Source: Ignavibacteriales bacterium (GTDB lineage Bacteria; Bacteroidota; Ignavibacteria; Ignavibacteriales; Ignavibacteriaceae). From it: DNA of 64,000 nucleotides. The translations under genes and the position numbers were made by a program. The stretch covers positions 1-64,000 of the forward strand of contig JAGUYG010000040.1 in NCBI GenBank assembly GCA_020061465.1. The letters are read 5' to 3'. The notes under the pieces were generated by a model. It saw nothing but the letters and a program-made list of their open reading frames with translations. It did no database searches and was not told where the DNA came from. Positions 20,164 to 31,189 of the stretch are shown here, one piece after another. Positions within the stretch are counted from its first letter, which is position 1. The number at the start of each line of letters is the position of its first letter.

Positions 20164-21702
20164 ATGCTGTCTAAAATTTACTCGAGTTCCACTTACGGAA
20201 TTGATGCATTTATTGTCGAAGTAGAAACACATGTCGAAAAACAAATCCCTGGATTTATAATTGTAGGACTTCCCGATAGTGCCGTAAAGGAGAGCCGCGA
20301 AAGGGTTATGGCTGCGGTAAAAAACAGCGGTTATGAATTTCCGGTTAGAAAAATTACCGTTAACCTTGCCCCGGCAGATATTAAAAAAGAAGGAAGTTCA
20401 TTCGATCTTCCCATCGCGACAGGTTTGGTTTCGGCGTTTGAAGTAGTAGATGCCGGACTTTTACAGGATACATTATTGTTGGGCGAACTTGCCTTAGACG
20501 GAAAACTTAGACACATTAAAGGGGCTTTGCCTATCACTGTGGAAGCAAAGAAAAGAGGATTTAAAAGAATTATTCTTCCCGAAGATTCTGCAGTTGAAGC
20601 TTCCATTGTCGACGGCATTGAAGTCTTTGGAATGGAAAGCCTGGCAGAAGTTATACAGTTTCTAAACGGTGAAATTCATAAGAGCCCTGTTATTACCGAA
20701 AAAGAAAATATTTTTTCACAAGTGAACATATACCATCTGGATTTTTCGGATGTGAAGGGGCAGGAGAATGTGAAAAGAGCATTGGAAGTTGCTGCAGCAG
20801 GTGCTCACAATATCTTGATGATTGGTCCTCCTGGTTCAGGTAAAACCATGCTTGCCAAACGATTACCAACGATTCTCCCTCCGATGACTTTTGACGAAGC
20901 TCTTGAAACCACTAAGATCCATTCTGTTGCTGGAATTTTATCTAAAGATCGAGCATTAGTAACCGAGCGACCTTTCCGCAATCCGCATCATACAGTTTCC
21001 GATGCGGCACTTGTTGGAGGCGGTTCGTTCCCGCGTCCGGGTGAAGTATCATTTGCGCATCACGGTGTGTTATTTCTTGATGAACTTCCCGAATTCAAAA
21101 AGAACGTATTGGAAGTAATGCGGCAGCCGCTTGAAGATGCAAAGGTAACGGTAAGCAGATCAAAACTTTCGTTAGAATTTCCCGCTAACTTTATGTTGGC
21201 TGCGGCTATGAATCCGTGTCCATGCGGATACTTTACGGACCCTTCTAAAGAGTGCACATGCGCTCCTCCTCAAATTCAAAGATATATGGCAAAAATTTCA
21301 GGACCGTTACTAGACCGGATAGATATTCACATCGAAGTGCCCGCCGTAAAGTATAAAGAATTAGCAACCGAGCAGAAGGGAGAGCCTTCTACAGAAATAA
21401 GACAAAGAGTAATAAATGCGCGAGGGATTCAATATAAGCGGTTCGAAGGGTTAAAACACATTTTCAATAATGCGGATATGGGCTCAAGAGAGGTAAGGCA
21501 ATATTGCAAGCTTGATTCAGCCGGAGCGGAGTTACTTAAAATGGCAATGACAAAATTGGGATTATCCGCACGGGCTTACGACCGCATCTTAAAAGTAAGC
21601 CGCACCATAGCCGATCTCGATTCATCTGAAAATATTCTTCCCCAGCATATTAGCGAAGCAATACAGTATAGAAGCTTGGACAGGGAGTTGTGGAATCATT
21701 GA
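20164..21702 (+). CDS. comM: YifB/ComM-family Mg-chelatase-like AAA+ helicase
   Basis: The 512-residue protein has an N-terminal Lon-protease-like S5 fold domain (about residues 1-165), an AAA+ module with Walker A GPPGSGKT near residue 220 and Walker B LDELPEF near residue 306, and the cysteine-rich NPCPCGYF...CTC segment near residue 345. ComM promotes branch migration during natural transformation. The C-terminus SLDRELWNH is intact. A second, broken copy of these last codons lies 11.8 kb downstream at 33418-33511. comM is a known insertion site for genomic islands in other bacteria. Confidence 0.95.
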   Translation: MLSKIYSSSTYGIDAFIVEVETHVEKQIPGFIIVGLPDSAVKESRERVMAAVKNSGYEFPVRKITVNLAPADIKKEGSSFDLPIATGLVSAFEVVDAGLLQDTLLLGELALDGKLRHIKGALPITVEAKKRGFKRIILPEDSAVEASIVDGIEVFGMESLAEVIQFLNGEIHKSPVITEKENIFSQVNIYHLDFSDVKGQENVKRALEVAAAGAHNILMIGPPGSGKTMLAKRLPTILPPMTFDEALETTKIHSVAGILSKDRALVTERPFRNPHHTVSDAALVGGGSFPRPGEVSFAHHGVLFLDELPEFKKNVLEVMRQPLEDAKVTVSRSKLSLEFPANFMLAAAMNPCPCGYFTDPSKECTCAPPQIQRYMAKISGPLLDRIDIHIEVPAVKYKELATEQKGEPSTEIRQRVINARGIQYKRFEGLKHIFNNADMGSREVRQYCKLDSAGAELLKMAMTKLGLSARAYDRILKVSRTIADLDSSENILPQHISEAIQYRSLDRELWNH

Positions 21703-21703
21703 G
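21682..21703 (+). repeat. Left copy of the 22-bp direct repeat at the comM 3' end (candidate att site)
   Basis: The last codons of comM plus two bases, 21682-21703, are identical over 22 bases to 33491-33512 in the broken comM copy. The two copies bracket the whole nitrate reductase cluster. No integrase gene lies between them. Confidence 0.6.
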
Positions 21704-22041
21704 TGGGGTAACTCTTTTTTTTGAAATTCTAACTGAACATTTTATATCATTTCAATCATCTGTTGGAGAAGAAACCGACATATTACTCCTCTTTTTTCGT
21801 AAATAATTTTTTACAGCAATTAAAAAATAATTTCTACATGCCTCTTTTTTTCTTGACAAATTGACTCAGAGTATTTATTTTATTTTCGGAATTTTTAATC
21901 CGATTATAAATTTTGAGGTAGTTAAATAATCGCCGTGGATTCCATCGTGTTCGGTCCAAAAAATTTGGTTGTATATATATTTTCACAATCCACTTCGTAC
22001 TTGGTAAAGGACGATTAATAAAAATCTTTTTAGGAATTAAC
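21703..22041. other. Intergenic region upstream of the nar cluster
   Basis: No gene is seen here. On the plus strand TTGACA at 21853-21858 followed after 17 bp by TATTTA is a possible promoter for the cytochrome and nar genes. I looked for a palindromic FNR-type box (TTGAT-N4-ATCAA) and found none. A weak GAGT/ACTC hairpin followed by a T run at 21701-21720 may end comM transcription. Confidence 0.4.
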
Positions 22042-22863
22042 ATGGTTAAAAAGTTTTTCTATCTTAATATTTTATTTCTTATCGCTTTGTTGAACACAGT
22101 GATTGCTCAACCGCAAGGAGAAAAACTTTTCGCAGAAAAGTGCAAAGCGTGTCATACGGTTGGTGAGGGCAGATTAGTAGGACCTGATCTATCCAACGTT
22201 TATCAAAGAAGAAACGAAAAATGGTTAATAAATTTTATCCAGTCATCGCAAAGTCTGATCAACTCGGGTGATCCGGATGCAGTTGCGATTTTTAGTGAGT
22301 ACAATAAAATTATCATGCCAGATCAACCAGTCTCTGCTATTGAAATAAAAAGTATTTTAGACTTCATAGCGGCAAACAGTCCCGACGCCTCAAATCCTAA
22401 TCAACGAACTCCTGCGCAAATATTCAGCGCTACATCAATAACACAAATAGATATTGAGCGGGGAAAGGCTCTATTCGAAGGAACAATAAAATTAACCAAC
22501 GGTGGTGCTGCATGCATTTCTTGTCATAGTGTTGCCAATCCGGCAGTTTTTACAGGAGGCTTATTGGCTAAGGATTTAACAAATTCGTTTTCTTTATTAA
22601 CAGCCGCCGGCATAGATGGAATCTTGAGAAATCCACCGTTCCCAGCAATGAACAATGCTTACGGACTGCACCAACTAACCGATCAGGAAATTAAAGACCT
22701 GTTGGCATTTCTCGATTATGTGGATAATAAGGGCGTAGTTCAAATTTCTGGACTGATCTCCGAATCCTATTTATTAATCGGATTATTGCTAATGATTAAT
22801 CTGACCGCAGGCTTGTTGTTAATTTTTTGGAATAGAGTAAAAAAGACAAGCGTAAATAAATAA
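22042..22863 (+). CDS. Membrane-anchored dihaem cytochrome c (NarC-like)
   Basis: The 273-residue protein has a signal peptide ending near AQPQ. It carries two class I cytochrome c domains with CKACH near residue 36 and CISCH near residue 173, each followed by a methionine-containing distal loop (IIMPDQP and FPAMNNA). A C-terminal membrane helix follows, so it faces the periplasm. It lies 34 bp before narG. This position and the dihaem build match NarC of the Thermus nar operon, where it passes electrons to or from the nitrate reductase. The same role here is inferred. Confidence 0.8.
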   Translation: MVKKFFYLNILFLIALLNTVIAQPQGEKLFAEKCKACHTVGEGRLVGPDLSNVYQRRNEKWLINFIQSSQSLINSGDPDAVAIFSEYNKIIMPDQPVSAIEIKSILDFIAANSPDASNPNQRTPAQIFSATSITQIDIERGKALFEGTIKLTNGGAACISCHSVANPAVFTGGLLAKDLTNSFSLLTAAGIDGILRNPPFPAMNNAYGLHQLTDQEIKDLLAFLDYVDNKGVVQISGLISESYLLIGLLLMINLTAGLLLIFWNRVKKTSVNK

Positions 22864-22897
22864 AGTTTTTTACATAAAAAATTATGAAGTAAACTAT

Positions 22898-25800
22898 ATG
22901 AGCTGGATAAAAGACATCATCTCTCCTAGTACGCGTAAGTGGGAAGAATTTTATAGAAACAGATTTCAACATGACCGTGTTGTAAGAAGCACTCATGGTG
23001 TAAACTGTACCGGCGGCTGCTCATGGCAAATTCATGTAAAAGATGGAATTGTTGTTTGGGAAACCCAGCAGCTTGATTATCCGTTGCTCGAAGATTCCTT
23101 ACCGCCTTATGAACCGCGGGGATGCCAACGTGGAATCTCTTTTTCATGGTATCTATACAGTCCTTTAAGAATAAAATATCCGCTTATTCGCGGCGCTTTG
23201 TTGGATGCTTACCGTAAGGAAAAACAAAATACCGGCGATGCCGTTTTAGCGTGGGAGAATCTCCAATCGAATTCAAATAAAAGAGCGGCTTACCAAAAAG
23301 CACGGGGAAAGGGCGGGTTTAGAAGAGCTTCGTGGGATGAAGTGCTCGAAATTATAGCAGCCGCAAATATTTATACTGCAAAGAAGTACGGTCCTGATCG
23401 TGTTGTAGGGTTTTCTCCCATTCCAGCAATGTCTATGCTTAGTTATGCAGGCGGAAGCAGATTTTTGCAATTGTTCGGCGGCGTAAATTTAAGCTTTTAT
23501 GATTGGTACTGCGATCTGCCAAACGCTTCACCTGAAATTTGGGGTGAGCAAACTGATGTATGCGAAAGTGCCGATTGGTATAACTCCAAAATGATTGCAG
23601 TTATGGGTGCAAATCTTAATATGACGAGAACCCCTGATTGTCATTTCTTTGCAGAAGCAAGACATAATGGAACAAAAGCAGTGGTCTTTTCTCCCGATTT
23701 TAGTCAAGTATCTAAATATGCCGATCAATGGATACCGCTGCATGCCGGAAGCGATGGTGCATTTTGGATGGCGGTAACCCATGTAATTCTGAAGGAGTTT
23801 CATTATCAAAATAAAACCCTTTACTTCATTAATTATGTTAAAAAATATACCGACTCATCATTTCTCGTTGAACTTGTTAACGACAACGGTACTTACAAAC
23901 CTGGCAGGCTTATTCGCGCTAATAAAATTTCTGAATACAAAGATATTTCAAACGGTGATTGGAAATTCTTAAGTATTGATTCAAATTCAGGCAGACTCGT
24001 TGTTCCTAAAGGCAGCATCGGACATAGATGGGATAAAGAGCAAGGAATGTGGAATCTTAAATTGGAAAACTCTGCAGATGATTTTTTTTACGATCCTCTT
24101 TTAACGCTTGTTGATAATAATGACGAAATTCTTCGAGTAGAATTTGTTGAATATGGTTTGAATCAAAAAAGGTTACGCGGCGTACCGGTTAAATTTATAG
24201 AAACTGTGGACGGATCAAGAATTCCGGTAACCACAGTTTATGATCTTACAATGGCACAATACGGAGTGGACAGAAATTTTGGAGGGGATTACCCCAAAGA
24301 TTACAGCGATAAAGATGCTGCTTACACTCCTGCCTGGCAGGAAATCTTCACCGGAGTTGACTCGGAAACTGTAATTAGTTATGCACGTGAGTGGGCAAAC
24401 ACTGCAATAAATACGCAGGGAAAATGTATGATCATCATCGGTGCAGGTATCAATCATTGGTATCACAATAACCTGATGTATCGTTCCGGAATAATGGCAC
24501 TGATGCTTTGCGGGTGTGTGGGTGTCAACGGCGGAGGATTGAATCACTATGTGGGACAAGAAAAGTTAGCCCCTTCCGACTCGTGGGGTGCAATTGCGTT
24601 TGCTAAAGATTGGGTTGAAGCATCTCGTTTACAGCAAACCCCAATCTGGCATTATATAAATACCTGCCAGTACCGCTATGACGGATACTCATCTAAATAC
24701 AACGCCGCACCTGAAAATGAGATGACAAAAAAACACATGGCTGACCTTATATTTAAATCAGTGCGAATGGGATGGATGCCGTTTTATCCGCAATTCGATA
24801 AGAACGTTTTAAATTTAAGCAAAGAAGCTAATTCAAAAGATCCTGAAGCCATTAAAAATTATGTTATTGAAAAATTAAAATCTCATAAGATCAATTATGC
24901 AATTGGTGATCCAGATGCAGATGTAAATTTCCCAAGAGTTTGGATAATTTGGAGAGGGAACGCAATCTCAGGCAGCATGAAGGGACACGAATACGCCATC
25001 AAACATTATTTAGGTACTCACTCTAATTTAATTGCAAAAGATAATGAGGAAGAAAAAACACAAGAATTAAAATGGCATGAAGTTGCGCCTGTAGGTAAAA
25101 TGGATCTTGTTGTTGACTTGAATTTTAGAATGGATTCTTCCGCACTTTATTCTGATATAGTTCTTCCTGCCGCTTCATGGTATGAAAAGAACGATTTGAA
25201 CAGCACCGATTTACACTCTTTCATTCATCCCCTTTCTGCGGCTATTGCTCCGGTGTGGGAATCAAAAACAGATTGGGAAATTTTTAGAAACATTGCTCTC
25301 GAAACTAGCCGATTAGCAAAAAAACATTTATCAGAACCGCAAATTGATATTGTTACTGTACCGCTTTCTCATGACTCCGCCGATGAAATAACACAACCGG
25401 AAATTAAAGATTGGTATTTGAGTGAGTGCGAATTAATCCCTGGTAAAACCACGCACAAATTTGTGGTAGTAGAGAGAGACTACACAAAGCTATACGATAA
25501 ATTTATTACCCTTGGACCGAACATAAAGTCGAAAGGATTAGGAGCTCACGGCAATCATTATAAGTGTGAAGATTATTATGATGAATTATTAAAGTCGAAT
25601 CATTTTCCAATAGAAGAAATTGACGGACAGACATATCCTTCATTGAAGGAAGATGTAAATGCTGCAAACGTTATCCTCCAGCTTTCTTCATTAACTAACG
25701 GAGAACTTACCTATCGGGCTTATAAATATATGGAAGATAAAACCGGATTATATTTGGCAGACCTTGCTGAAGGAAGCAGAAATGTTAGAATGACGTTCAA

Positions 25801-26509
25801 AGATTTACAAGCACAACCACGCAGATATAATACTTCGCCTGTTTGGTCAGGTTTGATGAATAATGGAAGAGCGTATGCACCATTTACATATAATGTAGAA
25901 AGATTAGTTCCATGGAGAACTTTAACAGGCAGGCAGCATTTCTATTTGGATCATGAAATGTATATTGCCTTCGGGGAACATCTGCCCACCTTTAAACCGT
26001 CGCCTAAACCAGAACTATATGGTGACTTGAAAGAAACGCTAAAAGATGGGAACGGGCTTGTGCTTAATTGTTTAACGCCGCACGGCAAGTGGCATATCCA
26101 TTCAACTTATATGGACAACTTACGAATGCTTACTCTTTCTCGCGGCTGTGAACCGTGCTGGCTAAATGAAGAAGATGCAAAAAATCTTGGCATCCAGGAT
26201 AATGACTGGGTGGAAGTTTATAATGATAATGGAGTTTATTGTACTCGTGCTGTAGTCAGTTCAAGAATACCTAAAGGTGTATGCATAATTTATCATACTG
26301 TCGAGAGAACAATTACAATTCCAAAATCTAACGAACGAGGCAATAAAAGAGCCGGTGGAAATAATAGTATTACAAGAACGCGACTAAAACCAAACCTATT
26401 AGCAGGTGGTTATGGGCAGTTTACATATCATTTTAATTATTGGGGACCTACTGCACCAAACCGCGATACGCATGTTCTTGTTAAGAAGATGACGAAGGTT
26501 GAGTTTTAA
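22898..26509 (+). CDS. narG: Respiratory nitrate reductase alpha subunit
   Basis: This 1203-residue molybdenum bis-MGD catalytic subunit reduces nitrate to nitrite. The FS0 4Fe-4S site is seen as [11 protein letters not shown] (His plus Cys ligands, residues 33-43) and a further cysteine in RGCQRG. The molybdenum aspartate lies in the family signature [18 protein letters not shown] near residue 206. The protein is close to the E. coli length (1247). No twin-arginine signal is visible at the N-terminus, so a cytoplasm-facing enzyme of the NarGHI type is expected. narH follows after an unusually long 193-bp gap. Confidence 0.98.
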   Translation: MSWIKDIISPSTRKWEEFYRNRFQHDRVVRSTHGVNCTGGCSWQIHVKDGIVVWETQQLDYPLLEDSLPPYEPRGCQRGISFSWYLYSPLRIKYPLIRGALLDAYRKEKQNTGDAVLAWENLQSNSNKRAAYQKARGKGGFRRASWDEVLEIIAAANIYTAKKYGPDRVVGFSPIPAMSMLSYAGGSRFLQLFGGVNLSFYDWYCDLPNASPEIWGEQTDVCESADWYNSKMIAVMGANLNMTRTPDCHFFAEARHNGTKAVVFSPDFSQVSKYADQWIPLHAGSDGAFWMAVTHVILKEFHYQNKTLYFINYVKKYTDSSFLVELVNDNGTYKPGRLIRANKISEYKDISNGDWKFLSIDSNSGRLVVPKGSIGHRWDKEQGMWNLKLENSADDFFYDPLLTLVDNNDEILRVEFVEYGLNQKRLRGVPVKFIETVDGSRIPVTTVYDLTMAQYGVDRNFGGDYPKDYSDKDAAYTPAWQEIFTGVDSETVISYAREWANTAINTQGKCMIIIGAGINHWYHNNLMYRSGIMALMLCGCVGVNGGGLNHYVGQEKLAPSDSWGAIAFAKDWVEASRLQQTPIWHYINTCQYRYDGYSSKYNAAPENEMTKKHMADLIFKSVRMGWMPFYPQFDKNVLNLSKEANSKDPEAIKNYVIEKLKSHKINYAIGDPDADVNFPRVWIIWRGNAISGSMKGHEYAIKHYLGTHSNLIAKDNEEEKTQELKWHEVAPVGKMDLVVDLNFRMDSSALYSDIVLPAASWYEKNDLNSTDLHSFIHPLSAAIAPVWESKTDWEIFRNIALETSRLAKKHLSEPQIDIVTVPLSHDSADEITQPEIKDWYLSECELIPGKTTHKFVVVERDYTKLYDKFITLGPNIKSKGLGAHGNHYKCEDYYDELLKSNHFPIEEIDGQTYPSLKEDVNAANVILQLSSLTNGELTYRAYKYMEDKTGLYLADLAEGSRNVRMTFKDLQAQPRRYNTSPVWSGLMNNGRAYAPFTYNVERLVPWRTLTGRQHFYLDHEMYIAFGEHLPTFKPSPKPELYGDLKETLKDGNGLVLNCLTPHGKWHIHSTYMDNLRMLTLSRGCEPCWLNEEDAKNLGIQDNDWVEVYNDNGVYCTRAVVSSRIPKGVCIIYHTVERTITIPKSNERGNKRAGGNNSITRTRLKPNLLAGGYGQFTYHFNYWGPTAPNRDTHVLVKKMTKVEF

Positions 26510-26547
26510 TTGTTGTGTGTTCTTTATATTCTGAGTAACAGTTTAAA

Positions 26548-26660
26548 TCTCCGTGGAACTCCTTTTATCTCAGTTACTCTCTGTGTTATTTGTTTCATAA
26601 AGTTACACAGAGAAGACACATCCCGAAGGGATCACTATGTGAGAGTGCCACAGAGAAGAT
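26548..26660. repeat. Hairpin repeat between narG and narH
   Basis: The narG-narH gap holds an inverted repeat, TCTCTGTGTTA (26578-26588) and TTACACAGAGA (26603-26613). A CATCCCGAAGGGATCAC palindrome follows near 26620, and a second CACAGAGAAG copy lies at 26650-26659. The TCCCGAAGGGA core recurs at 48504-48514. It looks like inserted repeat DNA within an operon. A processing or differential-expression role is possible. Confidence 0.6.
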
Positions 26661-26702
26661 AAAAATTAAAAATATTCAATAATAAATAATAAATAAAAAA
26701 TT

Positions 26703-28256
26703 ATGAACGTAAGATCACAAATCGCAATGGTTTTTCATCTCGACAAGTGCATTGGCTGCCATACATGTTCTATTGCATGTAAAAATATCTGGACTGACAG
26801 AAAAGGCGCTGAATATATGTGGTGGAATAATGTTGAAACTAAACCCGGTACGGGTTATCCTACAAAATGGGAAGACCAAAAAATTTATAAAGGTGGTTGG
26901 GAGAAAAAGAAAAAGGGAGAAATCACTCTTCGTTCTTCAGGTAAATACAAAGGGCTGTTGAACATATTCCATAATCCGCACATGCCCGTAATGGACGATT
27001 ATTATGAACCCTGGACGTACAAGTATTTAGATTTGATTGAATCCCCACAGGGTGATGATCAGCCAACTGCCCGCCCGGTTTCATTGGTTACGGGAAAACC
27101 GTTGGATATTAAGTCAGGACCAAACTGGGATGACGACTTGAGCGGTACGCCAAAATACGCTCGAAAAGATCCTAACTTTGAAGATTTATCCCCTGCTGAA
27201 CAAGAAGCGATGTTTCAATTAGAAAAGATGGCAATGTTCTATTTGCCAAGAATATGTAATCATTGTTTAAATCCAGCTTGTGTTGCTGCTTGTCCGTCAG
27301 GTGCAATTTATAAACGCGGTGAAGACGGAGTTGTACTGATAAACCAAAACGTTTGCCGGGCTTGGCGAATGTGTGTTACTGCTTGTCCTTATAAAAAGTC
27401 TTACTACAATTGGAGTACCGGCAAATCAGAAAAATGTATACTTTGTTACCCGCGTCTCGAAGCCGGATTTGCACCTGCATGCATGCACTCTTGTGTAGGA
27501 CGGATCCGTTATCTAGGAGTTTTATTGTACGATGCTGATAAAATAAAAGAGGCTGTTTCATCTGCTGAAGATGAACTTATTGAAAAACAGTTGGACTTGA
27601 TTCTCGATCCCTTTGACGAAAATGTTATTAAGGAAGCTAAAGCGAATGGTATAGCAGACTCAACCATATTCGCTGCACAAACTTCTCCAATATATAAGTT
27701 CGTCAAGGTTTGGCATTTAGGGCTTCCGCTTCATGCAGAGTACAGAACTGTTCCTATGCTGTTTTACGTTCCACCATTACTGCCCGTGATGGCAAGCTTA
27801 AGCATTACAGATAATTCTAAGCAAGCAGAAAAGCTTGACCCGATTGCAAAATTTTGGAATAAGAATCATTTATATAATACCAACACCGAATCAATCTGGG
27901 GTACAATCGAGCAGGCTAGATTTCCGCTTAAATACCTCGCAAGCTTATTCGGTGCCGGCAATGAGCAAAAAATAAAAAATGTATTGAAGAAACAACTTGC
28001 AGTACGTATTCACAGAAGGAATATTACTGTTGGCGATATAGACAAAAACACAGCAGAAAAAATTTTGCTCGAAACAGGCTTAACTCCAAAAATTGCCGAT
28101 GAAATTTATTATTTAACTTCACTGGCTAAGTTTGATGATCGATTTAACATTCCCCCCGCTCATAGAGAGCAAGCTTTGGAAATGCTCGAAGATACAGGCG
28201 ATCTGAAAGGTTCAACAGGATTCGGATTTAAAGCAGAACCCAAAAGAAGTTTATGA
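26703..28256 (+). CDS. narH: Respiratory nitrate reductase beta subunit
   Basis: The 517-residue electron-transfer subunit has four cysteine clusters: CIGCHTCSIACKN near residue 17, CNHCLNPACVAACP near residue 181, CRAWRMCVTACP near residue 215 (tryptophan replacing a cysteine, the sign of the 3Fe-4S cluster), and CILCYPRLEAG near residue 242. It bridges NarI haem and NarG. It overlaps narJ by the ATGA arrangement at 28253-28256. The start codon has no strong ribosome site, only an A-rich leader. Confidence 0.98.
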   Translation: MNVRSQIAMVFHLDKCIGCHTCSIACKNIWTDRKGAEYMWWNNVETKPGTGYPTKWEDQKIYKGGWEKKKKGEITLRSSGKYKGLLNIFHNPHMPVMDDYYEPWTYKYLDLIESPQGDDQPTARPVSLVTGKPLDIKSGPNWDDDLSGTPKYARKDPNFEDLSPAEQEAMFQLEKMAMFYLPRICNHCLNPACVAACPSGAIYKRGEDGVVLINQNVCRAWRMCVTACPYKKSYYNWSTGKSEKCILCYPRLEAGFAPACMHSCVGRIRYLGVLLYDADKIKEAVSSAEDELIEKQLDLILDPFDENVIKEAKANGIADSTIFAAQTSPIYKFVKVWHLGLPLHAEYRTVPMLFYVPPLLPVMASLSITDNSKQAEKLDPIAKFWNKNHLYNTNTESIWGTIEQARFPLKYLASLFGAGNEQKIKNVLKKQLAVRIHRRNITVGDIDKNTAEKILLETGLTPKIADEIYYLTSLAKFDDRFNIPPAHREQALEMLEDTGDLKGSTGFGFKAEPKRSL

Positions 28257-28906
28257 AAATGATAAAATATGAATTACTAGCAGACTTATTTCTTTATCCT
28301 TCGGATGAAGTAAAGTCTAAAATCTTGGAAGTTAAATCTTATATAAAAGAAAATTTTCCAAATCTATCTGATTGTATGGGAGGTTTTACAGATGTAATCC
28401 AAAAAATTTCATTATCCGATTGGGAGGAGATATATACCCGTACATTCGATGTTCAGGCTGTTACTACACTTGACGTTGGATACGTCTTATTTGGTGATGA
28501 CTATAAAAGAGGTGAACTGCTGGTTAATTTGAACAAAGAACATAAAAAAGCCGGCAACAATTGCGGAACTGAATTAGCCGATCATCTGCCAAATGTTTTA
28601 AGATTGTTGGACAAAATTGAGGAGGATTCATTAAAAGAAGATTTAACTAATTTTATTCTAATACCTGCTCTTAATAAGATAATTTCAGAATTTAATAAAG
28701 ATAAATTGACGGCTAAAGAAAATATTTATAAGAAACACCATCAAACAATTATCGAGCAGGATAATTCGACACGGTTGATTTATCAAAAAGCGTTAAAAGT
28801 TGTTCTTGAATTAATGAAAATTGAATTTCCTACCCGGCTTGAATCAGCGCCGGCTGAGGGCGGTTTCTCAGTGAAAATTTCAAACGAATTAGAAATAAAA
28901 AGTTAG
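28253..28906 (+). CDS. narJ: Nitrate reductase assembly chaperone
   Basis: The 217-residue acidic, all-helical protein of the NarJ/TorD family assists insertion of the molybdenum cofactor into NarG and is not part of the mature enzyme. The N-terminal LLADLFLYPSDEV and the internal YVLFGDDYKRGELLVNL segment (about residue 80) are typical. Its start overlaps the narH stop by four bases, which implies coupled translation. The length is normal. Confidence 0.92.
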   Translation: MKMIKYELLADLFLYPSDEVKSKILEVKSYIKENFPNLSDCMGGFTDVIQKISLSDWEEIYTRTFDVQAVTTLDVGYVLFGDDYKRGELLVNLNKEHKKAGNNCGTELADHLPNVLRLLDKIEEDSLKEDLTNFILIPALNKIISEFNKDKLTAKENIYKKHHQTIIEQDNSTRLIYQKALKVVLELMKIEFPTRLESAPAEGGFSVKISNELEIKS

Positions 28907-28916
28907 GGTTGAAATC

Positions 28917-29645
28917 ATGGCATTTTACAATAACTTCTTTTTTACTGTTCTGCCTTACGTTGCAATAATAATTTTTTTTATAGGTATTGTTTATCGCTTT
29001 AGAGCGGTAAAATTTAGTTACAGCTCACTATCCTCTCAATTTTTAGAAACCCGGAAATTATATTGGGGCTCGGTTCCGTTCCATTGGGGAATAATATTTT
29101 TGTTCTTCGGGCACTTGATTGCTTTTCTCGTTCCCGGTTACATTCTTCTTTGGAATCAGCAGCCACTGCGGTTGGCAATTTTAGAGCTTACTGCTTTTAC
29201 TTTTGGATTAATGACTTTTATCGGATTAATAAATCTCTTCTACCGCAGACTAACAAATGCACGTGTCCGGAAAGTGACAAACTATGTAGATATCTTTTTG
29301 GAAGTAATATTGCTTGCACAAATATTTCTTGGATTATGGATTGCCGTCGGTTACCGCTGGGGTTCGTCTTGGTTTGCAATTGTACTCTCACCTTATTTAA
29401 AATCTATTTTTACATTAAATCCGCAAATCGATGCAGTTGCTATGCTGCCGCTTGTAATTCAACTGCACATAATACTTGCATTTATAATTCTCCTAATTAT
29501 TCCTTTTACACGATTAGTTCATTTACTCGTTTTTCCATTGAGTTACCTGTGGCGCCCTTATCAAAAAGTTATTTGGAATTGGGACAGGAAGAAGATTAGA
29601 AATCCGCAAACAAGCTGGACACTACATAAACCTAGGAATAATTGA
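28917..29645 (+). CDS. narI: Nitrate reductase gamma subunit (b-type cytochrome)
   Basis: The 242-residue membrane subunit has five helices and oxidises quinol. The four haem-ligand histidine positions are visible: FHWG and FGHL in the second helix (about residues 46 and 56), and LHII and LVHL in the last helices (about residues 182 and 200). It anchors NarGH to the inner face of the membrane. The N-terminal half of its +2 frame also gives a long meaningless open frame, which is a shadow. Confidence 0.96.
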   Translation: MAFYNNFFFTVLPYVAIIIFFIGIVYRFRAVKFSYSSLSSQFLETRKLYWGSVPFHWGIIFLFFGHLIAFLVPGYILLWNQQPLRLAILELTAFTFGLMTFIGLINLFYRRLTNARVRKVTNYVDIFLEVILLAQIFLGLWIAVGYRWGSSWFAIVLSPYLKSIFTLNPQIDAVAMLPLVIQLHIILAFIILLIIPFTRLVHLLVFPLSYLWRPYQKVIWNWDRKKIRNPQTSWTLHKPRNN

Positions 29646-29656
29646 AATAAATAGAG

Positions 29657-31171
29657 ATGAATGAAAAAATTACTTTTAGGTCTAACAAAATCCTCTTCTT
29701 TAACACTATTGCCTTTACAGTTTGTTTTGCTGCCTGGATGCTCAACGGGGTTCTGGTAACTTTTTTAGTCGATAACCAGGTATTTGATTGGGGTCCCATC
29801 GAGATAGGTTGGTTGATGGGCATTCCCGTTCTGGCAGGATCAATTTTCAGGCTGCCTGCAGGGATGCTTACTGATAAATATGGTGGTAAACCAGTTTTCG
29901 GTGGATTGCTTTTATTCTCTACACTGCCAATGTATCTTTTATCTTTTGCAGATAGCTATTTCTGGTTTGCTCTTTTAAGTTTTGGTTTTGGCTTGACTGG
30001 GGTAAGTTTTGCTATCGGTATTGCTTATACATCTGTTTGGTATCCTAAAAATTGGCAAGGAAGAGCGCTTGGAATATTTGGTGCAGGAAATGCAGGTGCA
30101 GCATTAACAACTTTACTAGCGCCAACTTTACTGAATTATCTTACTGACAATGGTACTAATTTGGAAAATTGGAAAAGTTTGCCACACATTTATGCAGTCA
30201 TGCTTCTAACAATGGGAATAATTTTTTTAATTTTTACTGAAAACAAAAAACCTGCAAGTAATTCTAAAACAATCAGACAATTGCTGCTTCCATTAAAAAA
30301 CGCCAGAGTTTGGCAATTCGGATTATATTATTTTCTTGTGTTTGGTTGTTTTGTTGCTTTCTCCCAATGGTTGGTCCCTTACTTCGTTAACGTTTACTAT
30401 TTGCCGCTTGTAACAGCCGGAATTTTTGCATCATTATTTAGTTTTCCCTCGGGGGTTATTAGAGCCTTAGGGGGATGGATGTCTGATAAGTGGGGGGCGC
30501 GTAAGGTCATGTTCTTCGTTCTTGCATCTTCAGTTGTTATCAGCTTCATGTTGACTGTTCCGAGAATGGATATCTATTCTCCTGGACAAGGAATTATGAA
30601 TAAAAAATCCGGTACGGTTACTATGGTCTCTCCAAATTTGATTAAAGTAGATGAAACAGTTTATCCACTTATTTCAAAATCTGTAAAAAGCGAAATTATT
30701 GATGATAAAATACTGGTTTTACCTACAAAAGAAATCTGGCAAGAACCCATCGTAAAAGAAGGCAATAGAGTAGAGAAAAAAGAACTGCTTGCAAAAGGAA
30801 TAACGAGGATATATTTTCAGGCAAATGTTTGGATATTTGCATTTCTTGTAATACTGATCGGTACTATATGGGGGATAGGGAAAGCAGGGGTTTATAAATT
30901 AATACCCGATCATTTTCCTGAAGAAGTAGGTGTTGTTGGCGGTATGGTCGGGGTGATAGGCGGACTAGGAGGTTTCTTTGGTCCTATTATTTTTGGTTAC
31001 CTCTTGGAGGGAACGGGGCTTTGGACTAGTTGCTGGATGTTAATGTTTGTTTTGTCAATTGCATGTTTACTGTGGCTTCATCTTTCAACTAAGAAATTAA
31101 TGGAAGAAGAGGCACCAGAGGTTTTAGAACACATTGATATGATACCAAAGCATCGTCTTGAAAAAACTTGA
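29657..31171 (+). CDS. narK: NarK-type nitrate/nitrite transporter 1
   Basis: The 504-residue major-facilitator protein has about twelve helices. Family marks include the RLPAGMLTDKYGGKP loop near residue 70, the GNAGAA segment near residue 146 that corresponds to the nitrate signature, and WMSDKWGARKV near residue 275. An extra hydrophilic insertion of about 80 residues (roughly 305-385) lies between late helices and is not normal for compact MFS proteins. It lies 11 bp after narI. With the second NarK it probably brings in nitrate and exports nitrite. Confidence 0.9.
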   Translation: MNEKITFRSNKILFFNTIAFTVCFAAWMLNGVLVTFLVDNQVFDWGPIEIGWLMGIPVLAGSIFRLPAGMLTDKYGGKPVFGGLLLFSTLPMYLLSFADSYFWFALLSFGFGLTGVSFAIGIAYTSVWYPKNWQGRALGIFGAGNAGAALTTLLAPTLLNYLTDNGTNLENWKSLPHIYAVMLLTMGIIFLIFTENKKPASNSKTIRQLLLPLKNARVWQFGLYYFLVFGCFVAFSQWLVPYFVNVYYLPLVTAGIFASLFSFPSGVIRALGGWMSDKWGARKVMFFVLASSVVISFMLTVPRMDIYSPGQGIMNKKSGTVTMVSPNLIKVDETVYPLISKSVKSEIIDDKILVLPTKEIWQEPIVKEGNRVEKKELLAKGITRIYFQANVWIFAFLVILIGTIWGIGKAGVYKLIPDHFPEEVGVVGGMVGVIGGLGGFFGPIIFGYLLEGTGLWTSCWMLMFVLSIACLLWLHLSTKKLMEEEAPEVLEHIDMIPKHRLEKT

Positions 31172-31189
31172 TTTGAAAAAGGAATATTT

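Noticed and set aside
21853-22041. FNR-type operator before the nar cluster
   Set aside because: TTGAC occurs twice as a direct repeat near 21853-21865 but not as the inverted TTGAT-N4-ATCAA.
29063-29599. 178-codon open frame on the plus strand within narI
   Set aside because: It is the shifted frame of narI. Its product is rich in S, C and F with no family pattern, while the narI frame has all haem histidines.
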